NCBI GenBank assembly: GCA_021495925.1
Contig: JAKEKT010000040.1
Coordinates: forward strand, 124,001 to 188,000
DNA from: Diplodia intermedia
Lineage: Eukaryota > Ascomycota > Dothideomycetes > Botryosphaeriales > Botryosphaeriaceae
DNA length: 64,000 nt
Direction: 5' to 3'
Shown: positions 35,421 to 46,351 of the stretch, piece after piece
Numbering within the stretch: the stretch's first letter is position 1
How the letters are laid out: each line of letters opens with the position of its first letter
Made by a program: the position numbers and the translations under genes
The notes under the pieces: model-generated
What the model was told of the DNA's origin: nothing
The model's input: the letters and a program-made list of their open reading frames with translations, nothing else
The model's database searches: none

Positions 35421-36519
35421 ATGTCAGAACCCGCTGCTACCTTCGACCCGGCCCGCACCCAGCCCCCCTACCCGCTGCACCCGGCCATCGAACCGCGCCT
35501 CGACCCCGTCTACCGCGCCTTCTACAACGCCCACATCTTCGACAAGCAGCAGGTGCACCTGCAGCCCGTCGCCGCCTCGCGCACCTCGGGCGTGCTGATC
35601 CCCGGCGGCGGCGCCCCGCCGCCCGTCGGCAAGGTCCAGGACCACGCCATCAAGCGCCAGGAATCCGACGGCCCGGACGTCCTCGTCAGGACCTTCACGC
35701 CCGAGGGCGACGCGCCCGCCGGGGGCTGGCCCGTGGCCGTGTGGTACCATGGCGGCGGCTGGGTGCTGGGGAACATTGACACCGAGAACACCGTGTCGGC
35801 GAATCTGTGCAACAGGGCGCGCTGGGTGGTCGTGAGCCCGGATTATAGGTATGTAGTTACCCGCCTACCTACCACGGAAGATGGAATGCGCGCTAACGCG
35901 GTGGTGACACGCACACAGGCTCGGTCCCGAACATCCGTACCCCGCGGCGGTGCACGACAGCTGGGAGACGCTGCTGTGGCTGCAAGGCGAGGGCAAGGAG
36001 CTGCTCAACCTCAACCTCGAGAAGCAGGTCGTCGCCGGGTCGTCGGCAGGCGGGAACCTGGCGGCCATCATGGCCCAGCGGGCGGTTGCGAGGGGCGGGT
36101 CGCCGCCGCTGCTGGCGCAGTTTCTGTGCGTGCCGGTGACGGACAACACGGCGGACACGACGAACAGCTCGTCTTGGAAGGAGCTGGAGTTTACCCCGGC
36201 GCTGCCGGCGAAGAAGATGCTTTGGTATAGGTACCACTACTTGCCGAACAAGGAGGACTGGGCGCATCCTGAGTCCTCGCCGCTGCTGTGGGAGGGTGAT
36301 TGGAGCAAGCTTCCTCCGGCGATTGTTACCGTTGGCGAACTTGATGTGCTCAGAGACGAGGGTGTGCAGTTTGCCGAGAAGTTGAGGAAGGGCGGTGTGG
36401 AGGCGGAGTTGCATATCATGAAGGGCATGCCGCATCCGTTCTTGGCCATGGACGGTGTTCTTCAGCAGGGGAGAGATACCATCACCTTCATGGTTGAGGG
36501 CCTGAAGAGATTGAGTTGA
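35421..36519 (+). CDS. Alpha/beta hydrolase, HSL family (abhydrolase_3)
   Basis: join(35421..35848,35919..36519), 342 aa. Carboxylester hydrolase of the hormone-sensitive-lipase group. The oxyanion loop HGGGWVLG (about 110-117), the nucleophile Ser185 in GSSAGGN, the acid in ELDVLRDEG and the His in MPHPF (about 320) are all present. The usual Asp before the nucleophile (GDSAGG) is Ser here. An N-terminal cap region covers about residues 1-75. The intron (GTATGT...CACAG) sits inside DYRLGPEHPYPAA in phase 2, a conserved motif, which supports the join. There is no signal peptide, so it is probably cytosolic. Substrate unknown; small esters or lactones are typical. Confidence 0.87.
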
Positions 36520-36688
36520 GCAGCAAAGGTTACACTTCATTGATGCGTTTGAGAGCTAATAGATTAGATGTATTTTGCAATATCCGTCATATTTTCATGC
36601 AGCAATGTTTATCCCTTCTCATGCGCGTCTTTCAAGTTTCTCCTCTGTGTCTTTCAGCAAGCCCCCTTTTCCTTTCTTTGTAGCGGTT

Positions 36689-38083
36689 TCATCCAGCAAA
36701 GACGTGCTTTGCGAATCCCTTCACGCCTCCGCCAGGCTTGAACATGAACATATGACCGCCCTCATCCTTCTCATCCGACTCGTTAGCCCTATCCTTCCCC
36801 GTTGCGGTGTAGAGGATATCAAAGTCTTTCCCTCCCCACGTTGTGCACGCCGGGTTGCGCGCTGGCAGCAACACATCCCTGAGATGCTCTCCCTGCGGCG
36901 AAAACACCATGATGCGGTCCGCCGCATACACCGCCACCCACAAGTTCCCCTCCGTATCCGTCACCATCCCGTCCGGCTCCCCATAGCTGTCCCTCCGATC
37001 CACCAGCACCCGCTTGTTCGCAATCTCCCCCCTCTCCACGTCAAAGTCGAAAGCATACACGAGCCCGCGCACCGAGTCATTCAAATACATCACCCTGTCG
37101 TCCGGACTCCACGCCAACCCGTTCCCGCACACCAACCCCCCAGCCATCATCTCATGCAACGACCCATCCGGATCGAACCGCCACAGCCTCCCCTTCGCCT
37201 CCCCCTCCCTCCCATCCTTCTCCCTGAACGACCCTCCCCCCTCCCGCCTCATCTCCCCATACCTCCCCGCCGCCACCAGATCAATCTCGGCCACCCAAAA
37301 CCTCCCCCGCGCATCACACCCGCCGTCGTTCATCCGCCTCGCCCCCCTCTCCCCCCTCCCCACCATCTCGTGCACCACCCCCAGCTCCCCCGTCCCCTCG
37401 TCCATCCACGCTATCCCCGCATAATACGCGCACACGTACCCCTTCCCCCCCTCCCGAAACGCCGCAACAGTCACGCTCTCCGCGAGCGGCAGCACGCGAT
37501 AGCGCTCTTCCCCCTCGTCTCCGCCCTGGGGATCGGGCACGACCGCGTCGCCCGTCGTCGCGTCCACGCGCAGTATGTGCAGCGTGGGCGGCGTGGGCGG
37601 CGCGGTCGGGCAGGAGGAGGCGTCGGGCAGGCAGGAGAACCAGTGCAGCGTGCTGTCGGAGGCGCGGTAGATGGGGCCCTCGCCGAGGAGCATGGGCGGC
37701 GCGCAGCGGTGGAAGGGCGGGGTGCTGGTCAGGTCGGTCGGTGGGGCGTGGGCGGTGCTGGGGGCGAGGGGGATGATGCGGCGCTGGGTTTTCTGCTGCT
37801 GCTTGGGGTTTGGGGACGACGGCATTGTGGGTGGTGGTGGTGGTGGTGGTGGGGTGGAGGCGCGGTCGTCTTCTTCTTCTTCTTCTTCGTTCTCCGCGCG
37901 GTCTTCTTGGTCGTCGCTGCGCCCGTTGTTCGGTCTTCTTCTTGTGGGAGCTGGGCCTGGGCTTGTTGTTGCTGTTGTTGCTGTGCGCTTGGGAAAGTCG
38001 GGCCAGTTGAAGGGCCAGTGGGGCGTTGAGCGGGTGGCTTCTGCGACGGCGGCGGCGAGCGCGGGAGGGAGGTTCTGCGGCAT
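36689..38083 (-). CDS. SMP-30/gluconolactonase/LRE-like protein with acidic/proline N-terminal extension
   Basis: Single exon, 464 aa from the ATG at 38083. The six-bladed propeller spans about 125-464. Metal ligands expected for SMP-30 lactonases are visible: Glu in LGEGPIY, Asn in RMNDGGCDARGRFW, Asn in CGNGLAWSPDD and Asp in GEPDGMVTD. The propeller is preceded by about 125 residues with an EEEEEEDD run and a PPPPPPPP run, encoded by TTC/TCT and GGT repeats at about 37835-37895. Met87 (MPSSPNPKQQQ) is an alternative start that would remove both runs. Tail to tail with the alpha/beta hydrolase (169 bp between stops). Reaction, if enzymatic, is hydrolysis of sugar or other lactones. Confidence 0.85.
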   Translation of the reverse strand: MPQNLPPALAAAVAEATRSTPHWPFNWPDFPKRTATTATTSPGPAPTRRRPNNGRSDDQEDRAENEEEEEEDDRASTPPPPPPPPTMPSSPNPKQQQKTQRRIIPLAPSTAHAPPTDLTSTPPFHRCAPPMLLGEGPIYRASDSTLHWFSCLPDASSCPTAPPTPPTLHILRVDATTGDAVVPDPQGGDEGEERYRVLPLAESVTVAAFREGGKGYVCAYYAGIAWMDEGTGELGVVHEMVGRGERGARRMNDGGCDARGRFWVAEIDLVAAGRYGEMRREGGGSFREKDGREGEAKGRLWRFDPDGSLHEMMAGGLVCGNGLAWSPDDRVMYLNDSVRGLVYAFDFDVERGEIANKRVLVDRRDSYGEPDGMVTDTEGNLWVAVYAADRIMVFSPQGEHLRDVLLPARNPACTTWGGKDFDILYTATGKDRANESDEKDEGGHMFMFKPGGGVKGFAKHVFAG

Positions 38084-39842
38084 CTTTTATGTAGGAGGGG
38101 GCTGCTGCTAGTGACCGGGGGTGGTGTAAGAGTGGGGAGTTGGGTGGGGGCATGTAGGGGATCCTTGCAGATGGCGTTCTTGGGAGTGGGGGGCGTGGTG
38201 ATCGGGGAGCTATCGCCGGCTGGCTGCAGGCGTGACGAATCGTTGGGTGGAGTGGAGCGTGTCGATCACCGGACGGCAGGCCGGTAAGGATGATGGCGCA
38301 ACGCTTGTCCTGCACGCCGTCTGCGGACCTGCGCAGGGGTGGGCGCACTTGTCCAACGACGGGTTGTAGAGATTCGTACAGGCGTGGGAGCGCTCAGGAG
38401 CAGGTTCATGGAAGACGCTTGCTTTGCTGTTCACGGGCTGCCTTGAGGCTTTACTTGGCGCGTGACAGCGAGACTACGTGATTCACTGGGTTGACGGGCA
38501 CTTCAAAGCAGGACAAAGGCCAGCCTGTAGCTTGCTGGCCTCTTCTACTCATGTTTCACGTATCATCTAAGGACTCCTTGATGCGAAGCGTCGAGCAAAT
38601 TGCAGACTCTGCTCGGTGTTTCCCCAGCGCGTGGTGAATGGCTGCAAACTTCCTCCGGAGAAGGTATTGCTCATGGTGAGAGAGGTGTTCACAGGGAGGC
38701 CGTAAGTGTCCTCGGTCGCGCTGTCCCGCTCAACCGGCAGCCTGGAGCTGTCAACTTCTAGAGCGGAGGAGCGCATCGACAAGATTACGAAGCTGGTTGG
38801 CGCATGAAACTGAGGATCTTGTTGCAGTTGAATGGTTGCCCGCCTTGTGACCGCCGCTCCGCAGCGCGTGGTCCTGTGACACCACCGGCCCCCCTCTGCA
38901 TAGCTTCCGTATGTAGCCAGGATAGCTTTGTTTTTGCTGGTTGCGAGTGCCTAGCGAACGGCTGTTGAGCCGATCCACCATGCCGTGATAGATGACTCCA
39001 GTAAAACGGCGCGTGGCTGACCTACGCGGCACCGTAGCCCGCACGCGGCTGCTCCGTAGCGATCACCTCCCCAAATCGGGTCTAGCCCGGTGCGGTTTCC
39101 AGGTCGACAAGTCACGGGTGACGGGAGGCAGCATCTGCGGCCGGATCAATCGCTCCTCCGAGGCGTCTACTTAAGTCCTCCATCCCTCTCTCAACCACTT
39201 CTCCTTTTCTTCTTTAGCTCTCTTTGATCAAGTGGTAACAACTGTACAATCATATTCCAGACGTTAGTTAGCCGCGTACTGGAAGCTCCCAGGTCATGCA
39301 TGGCCTGGGGCTATTTTTGGAAATCAAAGCGTCGCCCGTATTGCACTCTCTCTGGGCGGCGCGACGAGGACTCCTCATCTTTTCCTTGAGCTCGCTGGAC
39401 ATGCCGCCGGCGCTCGAGGAAGAGGCGGCGGATACCTCTTCATCTCACCTTTTTTTTTTCCCTCCCCCTTGTGGCGCTCAATCGCACGAGGCTTCTCGGG
39501 CTAACGCCGTTGGCTGTGGAGTTTCAGTGTCTCGTCCAATGGCCGCCGTGAAGCCTTTCGGGGCGGAGTGTCCTGTGGGCGGCGCCTAGAGTAAAAGCGG
39601 CTAATATTGGTTCATTTTGAGCGAAGTATTCAAAGTGCAAGGAAAGTCAGCGATATAAAAGAATGGAATGTTTTGTGTTGAAGTGACTTCTTGTCAACTT
39701 TTGTTGTGATCCTGCGCCATCGTGACTCTCGCCTCTATGTTGGCCTTTTCCCCCGGCAGCCTGCTGGACCTGTGTGACGCCAATGCCGTGTCATGATGTC
39801 CCATCGTGGGTTTCGCCGTTTGGAGTTGCAGTCAGCGCCGCG
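38084..39842. other. Intergenic region, no supported gene
   Basis: 1.76 kb. It holds the promoter of the SMP-30 gene at its left end. At about 39155-39300 there is a promoter-like segment (ACTTAAGTCC, CT-rich tract, then TGGTAACA...ATTCCAG resembling a small intron) with no coding exon after it. A second GATATAAAAG lies at about 39652-39661. No coding frame with family features was found. Confidence 0.4.
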
Positions 39843-40308
39843 ATGGCGCAAGCTCCCAACGACCGCCTCCCGCGTAAGAAACGCTCGATCGCTTTGCAGT
39901 CACTTCACCTCACTTCTGCTGTGTATCTAAAGTCTTCGCATGTGCTGCCATGTCGCGATACTCATAGGCGTCAATGCTCGATTGTCGCCGCCCGGCCTCG
40001 CAGTGACCGCGCGCCCGGCGACGTTGACTGCGGCGCATGCTGCCCGCGCTATCTCTCGTTCGATGTTTGCCACGGACAACTTGCGACAAACGTCGGCAAT
40101 CAAAGCCGCGCTTGAAACGACCAGCGCGGCAGCGGCTAGAGCATCGTTTGCGACGCGTCGCGCGCCTTATGCTGCCGAGCCACGGCTGCCAGTGCCGGCT
40201 CTACCCTTCCTCTCTCACCACCTCCGCCCTCCAGGCACGCGAATTACGATGACGCCAACCCCCCGAACGCCCGCCCGCCTCCAGCTGCGCTGCCACTGCG
40301 CGCGTTAG
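39843..40308 (+). CDS. Candidate two-exon gene, small Arg/Ala-rich protein
   Basis: join(39843..39873,39968..40308), 123 aa. The ATG at 39843 opens MAQAPNDRLPR, a GTAAGA donor follows, and a CATAG acceptor restores the frame in phase 1. The protein then reads VNARLSPPGLAVTARP...ISRSMFATDNLRQTSAIKAALE... and ends HCAR. It is rich in Arg, Ala and Pro, with few acidic residues, like a mitochondrial presequence. A TATA-like element lies 180 bp upstream. I recognise no family, and GC-rich sequence can keep such frames open by chance. Confidence 0.25.
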
Positions 40309-41301
40309 TGCTCTACGTCGTCCAAACGCCACTCCATCTCGTCTCCGGCATCCCAATACGACTTCCCCGCCTTTCCGCCGCGCGCCGACGTCTTCCGCAA
40401 CGATGCTCGCGCACGCACTCACGCATAAAGCCATCACGTATGCGAGGCGACAACAATGGTGCGGTAGCATGGCTCCGTAGTGTGATTGCCCGGCAGGTCT
40501 TCATTCGAGACGAGCCAAACCAGTGCCGCCTTTGGAACGGGCACTGCATATCGAGGGATACCAGGAGGGATGCGCAGCCGTCGGAGACAAGACTCCAAGA
40601 TTTGCCATGGAAAATAAGCGCTTCTCCAAGCCTACGTGTGCAAGGGTGGAACATACCCGGAAATGTTGAAACATCAGCAAAGTTTTTCTGACCTGGGCAG
40701 CGTTGCACGTATATTCAATGGTCCATGGCATCTTGATTGGGAGACGTTTCGTCGGACATAGCGAAGGCGTAGATGGCGTTATCTGGCAAGCCAATCAATA
40801 TGCAACACCCGCAAGTAGTCAGTCGTGGCAAAGGAGGCGGTTTTCTCGTCGGGTCGGATAATGTCGCTTAAGTCGAGCGTGGAGCAATCAAAGGACATGC
40901 AAGCGATCGGGGTACGCGATGGATGGTGCCAATGTAGCCAAGGTGCGGGCAAATAGCTTGGGTTCGAGTAAGCGTTGCCCCGTATTGTGCGATTCGCATG
41001 GACCAACCGGACAAGGGAACTGACTAGGGACAAGCTGTAGCCACCTGCCCGACGCGGCCTAGCGTGGCGCCGTCGACGACGATAACGCCCCGCCGCGTTA
41101 CCGCCGCGCAGCAGATCCACCAGCATTATGCCAGGAACGGCATGTCGCCATGCCAGATGCCCCTTCTGCCCTGGCTCCGCCCATTTGCGAGATCATCCCC
41201 CCCACCGACCATGACGCCGACCGCTTCGATAAATAGGCCCCGACGTCGCCCGGCTCAGGCCTGCAGCTGCGCGCTCTGTCCCCTCTCTCGACATCAAGAC
41301 A
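40309..41301. promoter_or_regulatory. Intergenic region and promoter of the sedolisin gene
   Basis: 993 bp. A TATA-like GATAAATA lies at 41228-41235, 67 bp before the sedolisin ATG. Open frames further upstream have no family features. Confidence 0.5.
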
Positions 41302-43276
41302 ATGGTCCGCCTCACCGCCCTGATCTCTCTGGCCGCCGCCGCCCAGGCCGTCCTCGCAACGCCCATCCGTGCGCGCTCCCCATACGCCGTCAAGGAAACC
41401 CACTACGTGCCCCGCCAGTGGTCCAGGGCAGGCCGTGCTCCTGACGACCATGTGCTCCACCTGCACATTGGTCTGAAGCAGAGCCAATTCGACGAGCTTG
41501 AGCGGCATCTGTATGAAGGTAAATTCCCCTTGTTGTTTCAGGCAAACACCCCTGTTTACACCGCATAAACAGTGTCCGACCCGGATCACGACCGCTACGG
41601 ACAACACCTGAGCGTTGACGACGTCAATGAGCTGATCAAGCCCTCCAACGAGGCCCTCGACCTCGTGCACGAGTGGCTCGCCGACAGCGGCGTCGATGCT
41701 TCGGCCTTGAAGTACAGCCCGGCCCAGGACTGGATCGACGTGACGCTGCCAGTGTCGGCCATCGAGGAGCTCCTCGACACCGAGTACAGCGTGTACAGGC
41801 ACCAAGACGGAAGCCAGCTCGTGCGCACCTCCAAGTGGTCGCTGCCGCAGCACCTGCACGAGCACATCGACGCCATCCAGCCCACCACGTCGTTCATGCG
41901 GACCGGCGCCAGGGCCAGCAACGCCCTGGAGCTCGCGCCGTGGGTGTCGTCCAACTACGCGCCCCGCACCAACTCGACCATCTCCCAGGTGTGCAACGTC
42001 AGCTCCGTGACGCCCGAATGCTTCCAGAACCTGTACAGCACCAAGGGCTACGTCGCGCAGACGGGCCGCAGCAAGGTCGGCTTCGCCAACTACCTGGGCG
42101 AGATCCCCATCCGGCCGGACACGGAGAAGTTCCTGCGCAAGTACCGGCCCGACGCCATCGCGGACGCGGGCAACTTCACGCAGACGTCCATCGCCGACGG
42201 GCCGGTGCAGGACGGGGCGCTCAGCGCGGCGCAGGCGGCCGACGGCATCTCGCGCGAGGCCAACCTGGACGTGCAGGCCGAGGCGGGCATCGCGGGGGCC
42301 AACGTGCACATCGACTCGTGGTCGACGGGCGGCAGCCCGCCCTTCACGCCCGACACGTCGACGCCGTCCAACACCAACGAACCCTACCTCGACTGGCTCA
42401 ACTACGTGCTCGCGCAGCCCGACCTGCCGCAGGTCATCAGCACGTCGTACGGCGACAGCGAGCAGACGGTGCCGGCGGCGTACGCGCAGAAGGTGTGCGC
42501 GCTGTTCGCGCAGCTGGGCGCCCGCGGCGTCTCGGTGCTCTTCTCCAGCGGCGACTCGGGCGTGGGCGCCAACGGCACGTGCGTCAGCAACGACGGTAAG
42601 AACACGACCCAGTTCATCCCCGACTTCCCGGCCAGCTGCCCGTACGTCACGACGGTCGGCGCCACGCACGAGTTCGAGCCGGAGGTGGTGGCGTACCGGC
42701 CCAGCTACACGGACGCGACGGGCCGCGTGCACAACGTCTACTCGAGCGGCGGCGGCTTCAGCAACTACTTCGCGCGCCCCGCCTACCAGGACGAGGTCGT
42801 GGCTCAGTACATCGAGAACCTCGGCGGCGAGTTCGACGGCCTGTACAACAAGTGTAAGTTTGACATCGATCCATCCCCCTTCCCTTTCCCCCCCCCTCAA
42901 GTGCCCGCAGCAGCAGCTGACCACCCCACCCCCACTTCCAGCCGGCCGCGCCTACCCGGACATCGCCGCGCAGGGCCAGTACTTCGCCTACTTCTGGAAC
43001 GGCACCGAGGGCGTCATCTCGGGCACGTCGGCCTCGACGCCGCTGCACGCCGGCATCCTGGCCCTCGTCAACGACGCCCTGCTCGCCCGCGGCAAGCCCG
43101 TCCTCGGCTTCCTGAACCCCTGGCTGTACAAGCGCGGCCGCCGCGCCTACACCGACGTCACCGCCGGCAGCGCCGTCGGCTGCTCCACCGAGGGCTTCCC
43201 CGCCACCGAGGGCTGGGATCCCGTCACCGGCTTCGGCACCCCCGTGTTCCCCAGGCTGGTCGAGGAGGCGAGCTGA
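41302..43276 (+). CDS. Secreted sedolisin-type tripeptidyl peptidase (S53)
   Basis: join(41302..41518,41573..42853,42942..43276), 610 aa. An acid serine-carboxyl protease released to the medium, which typically removes tripeptides from peptide N-termini. A signal peptide (MVRLTALISLAAAAQAVLA, about 20 aa) is followed by the S53 propeptide (about 21-210, HLHIGLKQ...YGQHLSVDDV...). The catalytic Glu and Asp are in REANLDVQAEAG (about E301 and D305), the oxyanion Asp in FSSGDSGVG, and the nucleophile Ser in SGTSASTP (about S529). The C-terminal calcium-binding region reads AYTDVTAG...GWDPVTGFGTP. Introns GTAAAT...AACAG and GTAAGT...TTCCAG are both phase 1, and the second joins NK to SGRAYPDIAAQG, a conserved junction. 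Several NxS/T sites are present. Proximity to the LPMO is not a cluster; they lie 18 kb apart. Confidence 0.93.
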
Positions 43277-43353
43277 TCGTTGTGGGAAGGGCGGGGTTTG
43301 GGTTTTTGTATGTCGTGATGAAATGGATGATGATGCTTCACACATGGATTTTG

Positions 43354-44025
43354 CTAGAGCAGTTTCGGATTTCTCTTGTCACGATTCCCCCACCCCGCTG
43401 GCATTCCGCCGCAAGAGTCACGTAGTCTGGGGTCAGTGTGATTGTGTTGAGCCCTACCTGTGAGTTTGGGTGTAATGCTGTGCTTTGGCCTGTTAAAGTG
43501 TGGGCTGGTAGGTCCTCGATTGTAGTTGGCATGCCGCATCCACCACGCTCCCGTTGTTGCTCCAGAATGGCAAACATGCCACCATGCTTCGTCACGCCGT
43601 TTGTCCATTTTTGCAAAGGTAATCCATAAACGATGATGCCTTGCGCTCGTCTTGCTCTTCGGGAAGTCGAGCTCGAACCGATCCCTCAGAACGGGGTCCT
43701 TCTCGTTGCGAATCATGCCCTTCAACACTGCGTCTTCCTTGTCCTTCGCTTCAGCTGCTTTTGATGGCGCTGTCCTCTGTCGGTCTTCCCGTTCCCTCTG
43801 TTGTAGCCCTGCAAGGGCGCCGCTCCAGCTGAATTCAGGCGCATCCAGGCTTATCCGAGACATGCCATCTGGTAGGTCTTGCGCCGATGAGGTGGCCAGC
43901 GCAAGGCATAGGCGTTCATATCGAGGCGATCGTGCGGGACTGAGGTTCCTGAATGAGGCCCGACTCTCGAGAGTACTTCCTGCGAAACTCGGGACGTCAG
44001 CAAACAGCGTTTCCGTTTGGAGCAT
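43354..44025 (-). CDS. Hypothetical protein
   Basis: Single open frame of 223 aa from an ATG at 44023-44025. Composition is protein-like in the first 140 residues: SRISLDAPEFSWSGALAGLQQREREDRQR, then a charged helix EAKDKEDAVLKGMIRNEKDPVLRDRFELDFP. It becomes poorer towards the end, which overlaps the 3' flank of the sedolisin gene. Upstream bases also read openly in frame (LDYHKIG), so a longer 5' part may be missing. No family recognised. It is near the start of the decayed region and may itself be a remnant. Confidence 0.35.
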   Translation of the reverse strand: MLQTETLFADVPSFAGSTLESRASFRNLSPARSPRYERLCLALATSSAQDLPDGMSRISLDAPEFSWSGALAGLQQREREDRQRTAPSKAAEAKDKEDAVLKGMIRNEKDPVLRDRFELDFPKSKTSARHHRLWITFAKMDKRRDEAWWHVCHSGATTGAWWMRHANYNRGPTSPHFNRPKHSITPKLTGRAQHNHTDPRLRDSCGGMPAGWGNRDKRNPKLL

Positions 44026-45150
44026 GCCGATCTTATGGTAGTCCAGGCGCCGCAGCCGCGAGGGGGCGCAGGGTTTTGACAGAGTGCGATGATTCTCGAG
44101 GGGAGGAGGAGACGTCTCGACGCTCCCGGAATCGGACGGGTGGCGTGGGTGTCCTGGATTCTTGCGCCGGTCGGCTTGAGGAGCGAGCGAGGCGGGGCGC
44201 GGCTTCGAGCTGCTGCCGGCGTAGAAGGCTGTGTGGACCGCGTACCATCAGGGTGCCGAGGAGTCTCGAGGTGGCGCGTCTCTGTTAGGCACGCTTGAAC
44301 AAGTGTCGGGACGACGCGATGTTGTTGCCGTCGAACGCCTCGCCGGGGTCGGAGATTGCCGACCGGTGGGCCGCATCACACAATGTGAAATACTGCGGTG
44401 TCAGGCTCTCGTGCACCTGTGTATAGAGGTGAGGAAGTGGGGCCGTTATTTGCGTGAGGCAGCGCAGCTCAGCGGGCTTTCCAGCAGCGCCTTGCCTCGA
44501 AGCTTCGGGACTGCTCCAGGTTTTCTACTACTTTACCGACAAACTTGCTTCATCTCTGCTGCCGGAGTTTTTTGTGAAGCGCATACCCGTTCGTTGCCTT
44601 CTTCTTCATTGTCCCCATTGCTAATGCTCCCGTGGTGTTCTAGATCAAACTGACGGCTGCGATGAGCGCGAAGATGACATAGGCGGCCGCATCACCACTA
44701 TCACCCCAAGCTGACTTTTCCAAGCCATAATATCAGGTCGACCAAAGCGGGTGATCATAACCATCGGAGAAGATTGTGAGGGGTGGTAAAAGGCGCGGAT
44801 CTCGGAGAAAAGATCCTCTGATCTGACCTTCCTTCAGCGAGCTTGAAGGTTTACTAGAAGAGAGACCGATGAGAAATACCGGCGGTAATCGAATACTTCA
44901 TTAGCAACTACTGACGTTCAGGGACTCCAAAAACGTTCGATAGATGTCAAGAAGGGCACGGGTCACTTCTACAGGCGAGTTCTGATACATGTCTCCGTAC
45001 GTTCAGCGACCGAGCGCGCGAAAGAGGGCAGTCTGTTGTTTCACAATTATCCATCCCAATTGCAATTCGTCTAGCTGTATTGATCCAAGATCAAAATTCC
45101 CTCGTTCATCATCTGCTTAACTTATCCTTATCCCTTTCCTCGGCAAGGGC
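44026..45150. other. Left edge of the decayed region
   Basis: 1.1 kb with no supported gene. GC is lower than in the housekeeping part. Open frames are short and unconvincing, and I see no repeats longer than about 20 bp within this piece. Confidence 0.4.
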
Positions 45151-45512
45151 AATGGCTGGAATCTAAAGGTGCTATGGAAACACATGCTCGATTCGTTGAA
45201 CTATTCTCCCAGCTAGCAAATGGATGTGAAGATACCCGTTAAAAGCTACGTACGGTACCAGTCTGTTTTGCAACCATGGATCCTAACAAAGACAAAGCCA
45301 CGTATCGGAAACTTCCTCTCTTGCATTTCGAACGGCTAATCCACGTTTTCCTTCCACCAGCAAGGATGATGTCTGCAAGCTAAAGGTGCTATAAAACCAC
45401 ATGCCCGATTCATTGAACTCTCCACCCAGCAAGAAAATACTATGCCTCCCAGCAAGCAAATGGATGCGAAAATACCCATCAAAAGCCATGTACGGTTCCA
45501 ATGTACTTTGCA
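45151..45512. repeat. Diverged direct repeat, two copies about 220 bp apart
   Basis: 45151-45270 and 45371-45512 share an ordered set of blocks: CTAAAGGTGCTAT, ACACATGC(T/C)CGATTC, TTGAACT, CCCAGC, AGCAAATGGATG and TACGGT...TTTGCAAC. The left copy has lost about 20-25 bp in the middle. On the minus strand the right copy reads EPYMAFDGYFRIHLLAG...EFNESGMWFYSTF. The left copy reads VPYVAFNGYLHIHLLAG and then breaks. Confidence 0.7.
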
Positions 45513-46061
45513 ACTCCTGCAGCGTGCCCAAAATTGTCCTCGTTCGCGCAGTTATGGACAACGCAAGCAGCTCAAGGGTTGCCTTCGTGGGGACTAAGGA
45601 CTTCAACGAGCGGTCGCTGATATCCCGGCGACTGTGCTTGGCACTCTTCGGAGTGAGAGCCATGGGTGTGGACACATCGTGAAGTGAGCCTTCACCTTGC
45701 TCATCGTTGAGCGCGAGGTTGCGGATCATATCGTCGATCTGGGCGTGTTCCTCGCGAAACTCGCCGCCCGGCATCAGACGTGCTTCCGGGTTGACCATTC
45801 TGGGGCCGAAGTGTATGTGTTCATGGGATCCAAACATGTGTCTTGCTCATCGTTGAGCGCGAGGTCGCGGATCATATCGTCGATCTGGGCGTCTTCCTCG
45901 CTAAACTCACCGGCCGGCATCAGACGTGCTTCCGGGTTGACCATTCTGGGGCCGATCGGTGGGGGGAGTGGCTGCGCCTTGGTGTGATGCTGAGTGAGCA
46001 TGGGGTTCGTTGGCAGATCAGCCGAAAAGTAACCTCGCATTTCTTTCCCCCTCGCCTCCAA
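45283..46061 (-). pseudogene. Broken hypothetical gene carrying an internal 146-bp duplication
   Basis: The minus strand reads from an ATG at 46061 as MEARGKEMRGYFSADLPTNP..., then GPRMVNPEARLMPAGEFSEEDAQIDDMIRDLALNDEQ, and goes out of frame. The same GPRMVNPEARLMP...DDMIRNLALNDEQ block recurs at 45697-45800. There it stays in frame with GEGSLHDVSTPMALTPKSAKHSRRDISDRSLKSLVP and on to a stop at 45283. The simplest reading is one gene with a 146-bp tandem duplication (not a multiple of 3) that destroyed the frame. Without it the product would be about 200 aa with an acidic N-terminal motif. No family recognised. Confidence 0.5.
45696..45958. repeat. 146-bp tandem duplication
   Basis: 45696-45812 and 45842-45958 are about 92% identical over 117 bp (both start CTTGCTCATCGTTGAGCGCG and end TTGACCATTCTGGGGCCGA). 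They are separated by about 29 bp of unrelated sequence. Differences are scattered single bases, so the event is recent but not new. Confidence 0.9.
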
Positions 46062-46212
46062 GGCAACGCTCGTGTCCAGCTTCCAGTTCTCCTTCTAAAC
46101 CAGCGTGGGAGCACCGGCACCGCCTTGGAGCGCTTGTTCCTAACCTGGTCGAAGGGTGGTCTGCGGGAGAAGGAGGAGGAGGAGGAGGAGGCGGGTCTTC
46201 AACGGACAGCGA

Positions 46213-46258
46213 GACGATGTGGCAGCCGCGGACGATGTGGCAGCCGCGGACAATGTGG
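46213..46258. repeat. 18-bp tandem repeat, 2.5 copies
   Basis: The unit gacgatgtggcagccgcg occurs twice exactly (46213-46230, 46231-46248), followed by a partial third copy gacaatgtgg. Confidence 0.95.
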
Positions 46259-46351
46259 ACTGTGTCAATGCTCAGCACTTCGAAAGAGGGCGATGAAAGT
46301 CTCGATTAAGATTGACGGCCAGAGAAGAGCTGGAGTTGTAGAGTAGGGGTC

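Noticed and set aside
36575..38029. 484-codon + strand open frame over the SMP-30 gene
   Set aside because: Antisense shadow with Pro/His/Arg runs and no domain.
41098..42924. 608-codon minus-strand open frame over the sedolisin gene
   Set aside because: Antisense shadow rich in Val/Gly/Arg/Asp; the + strand encodes all S53 catalytic residues.
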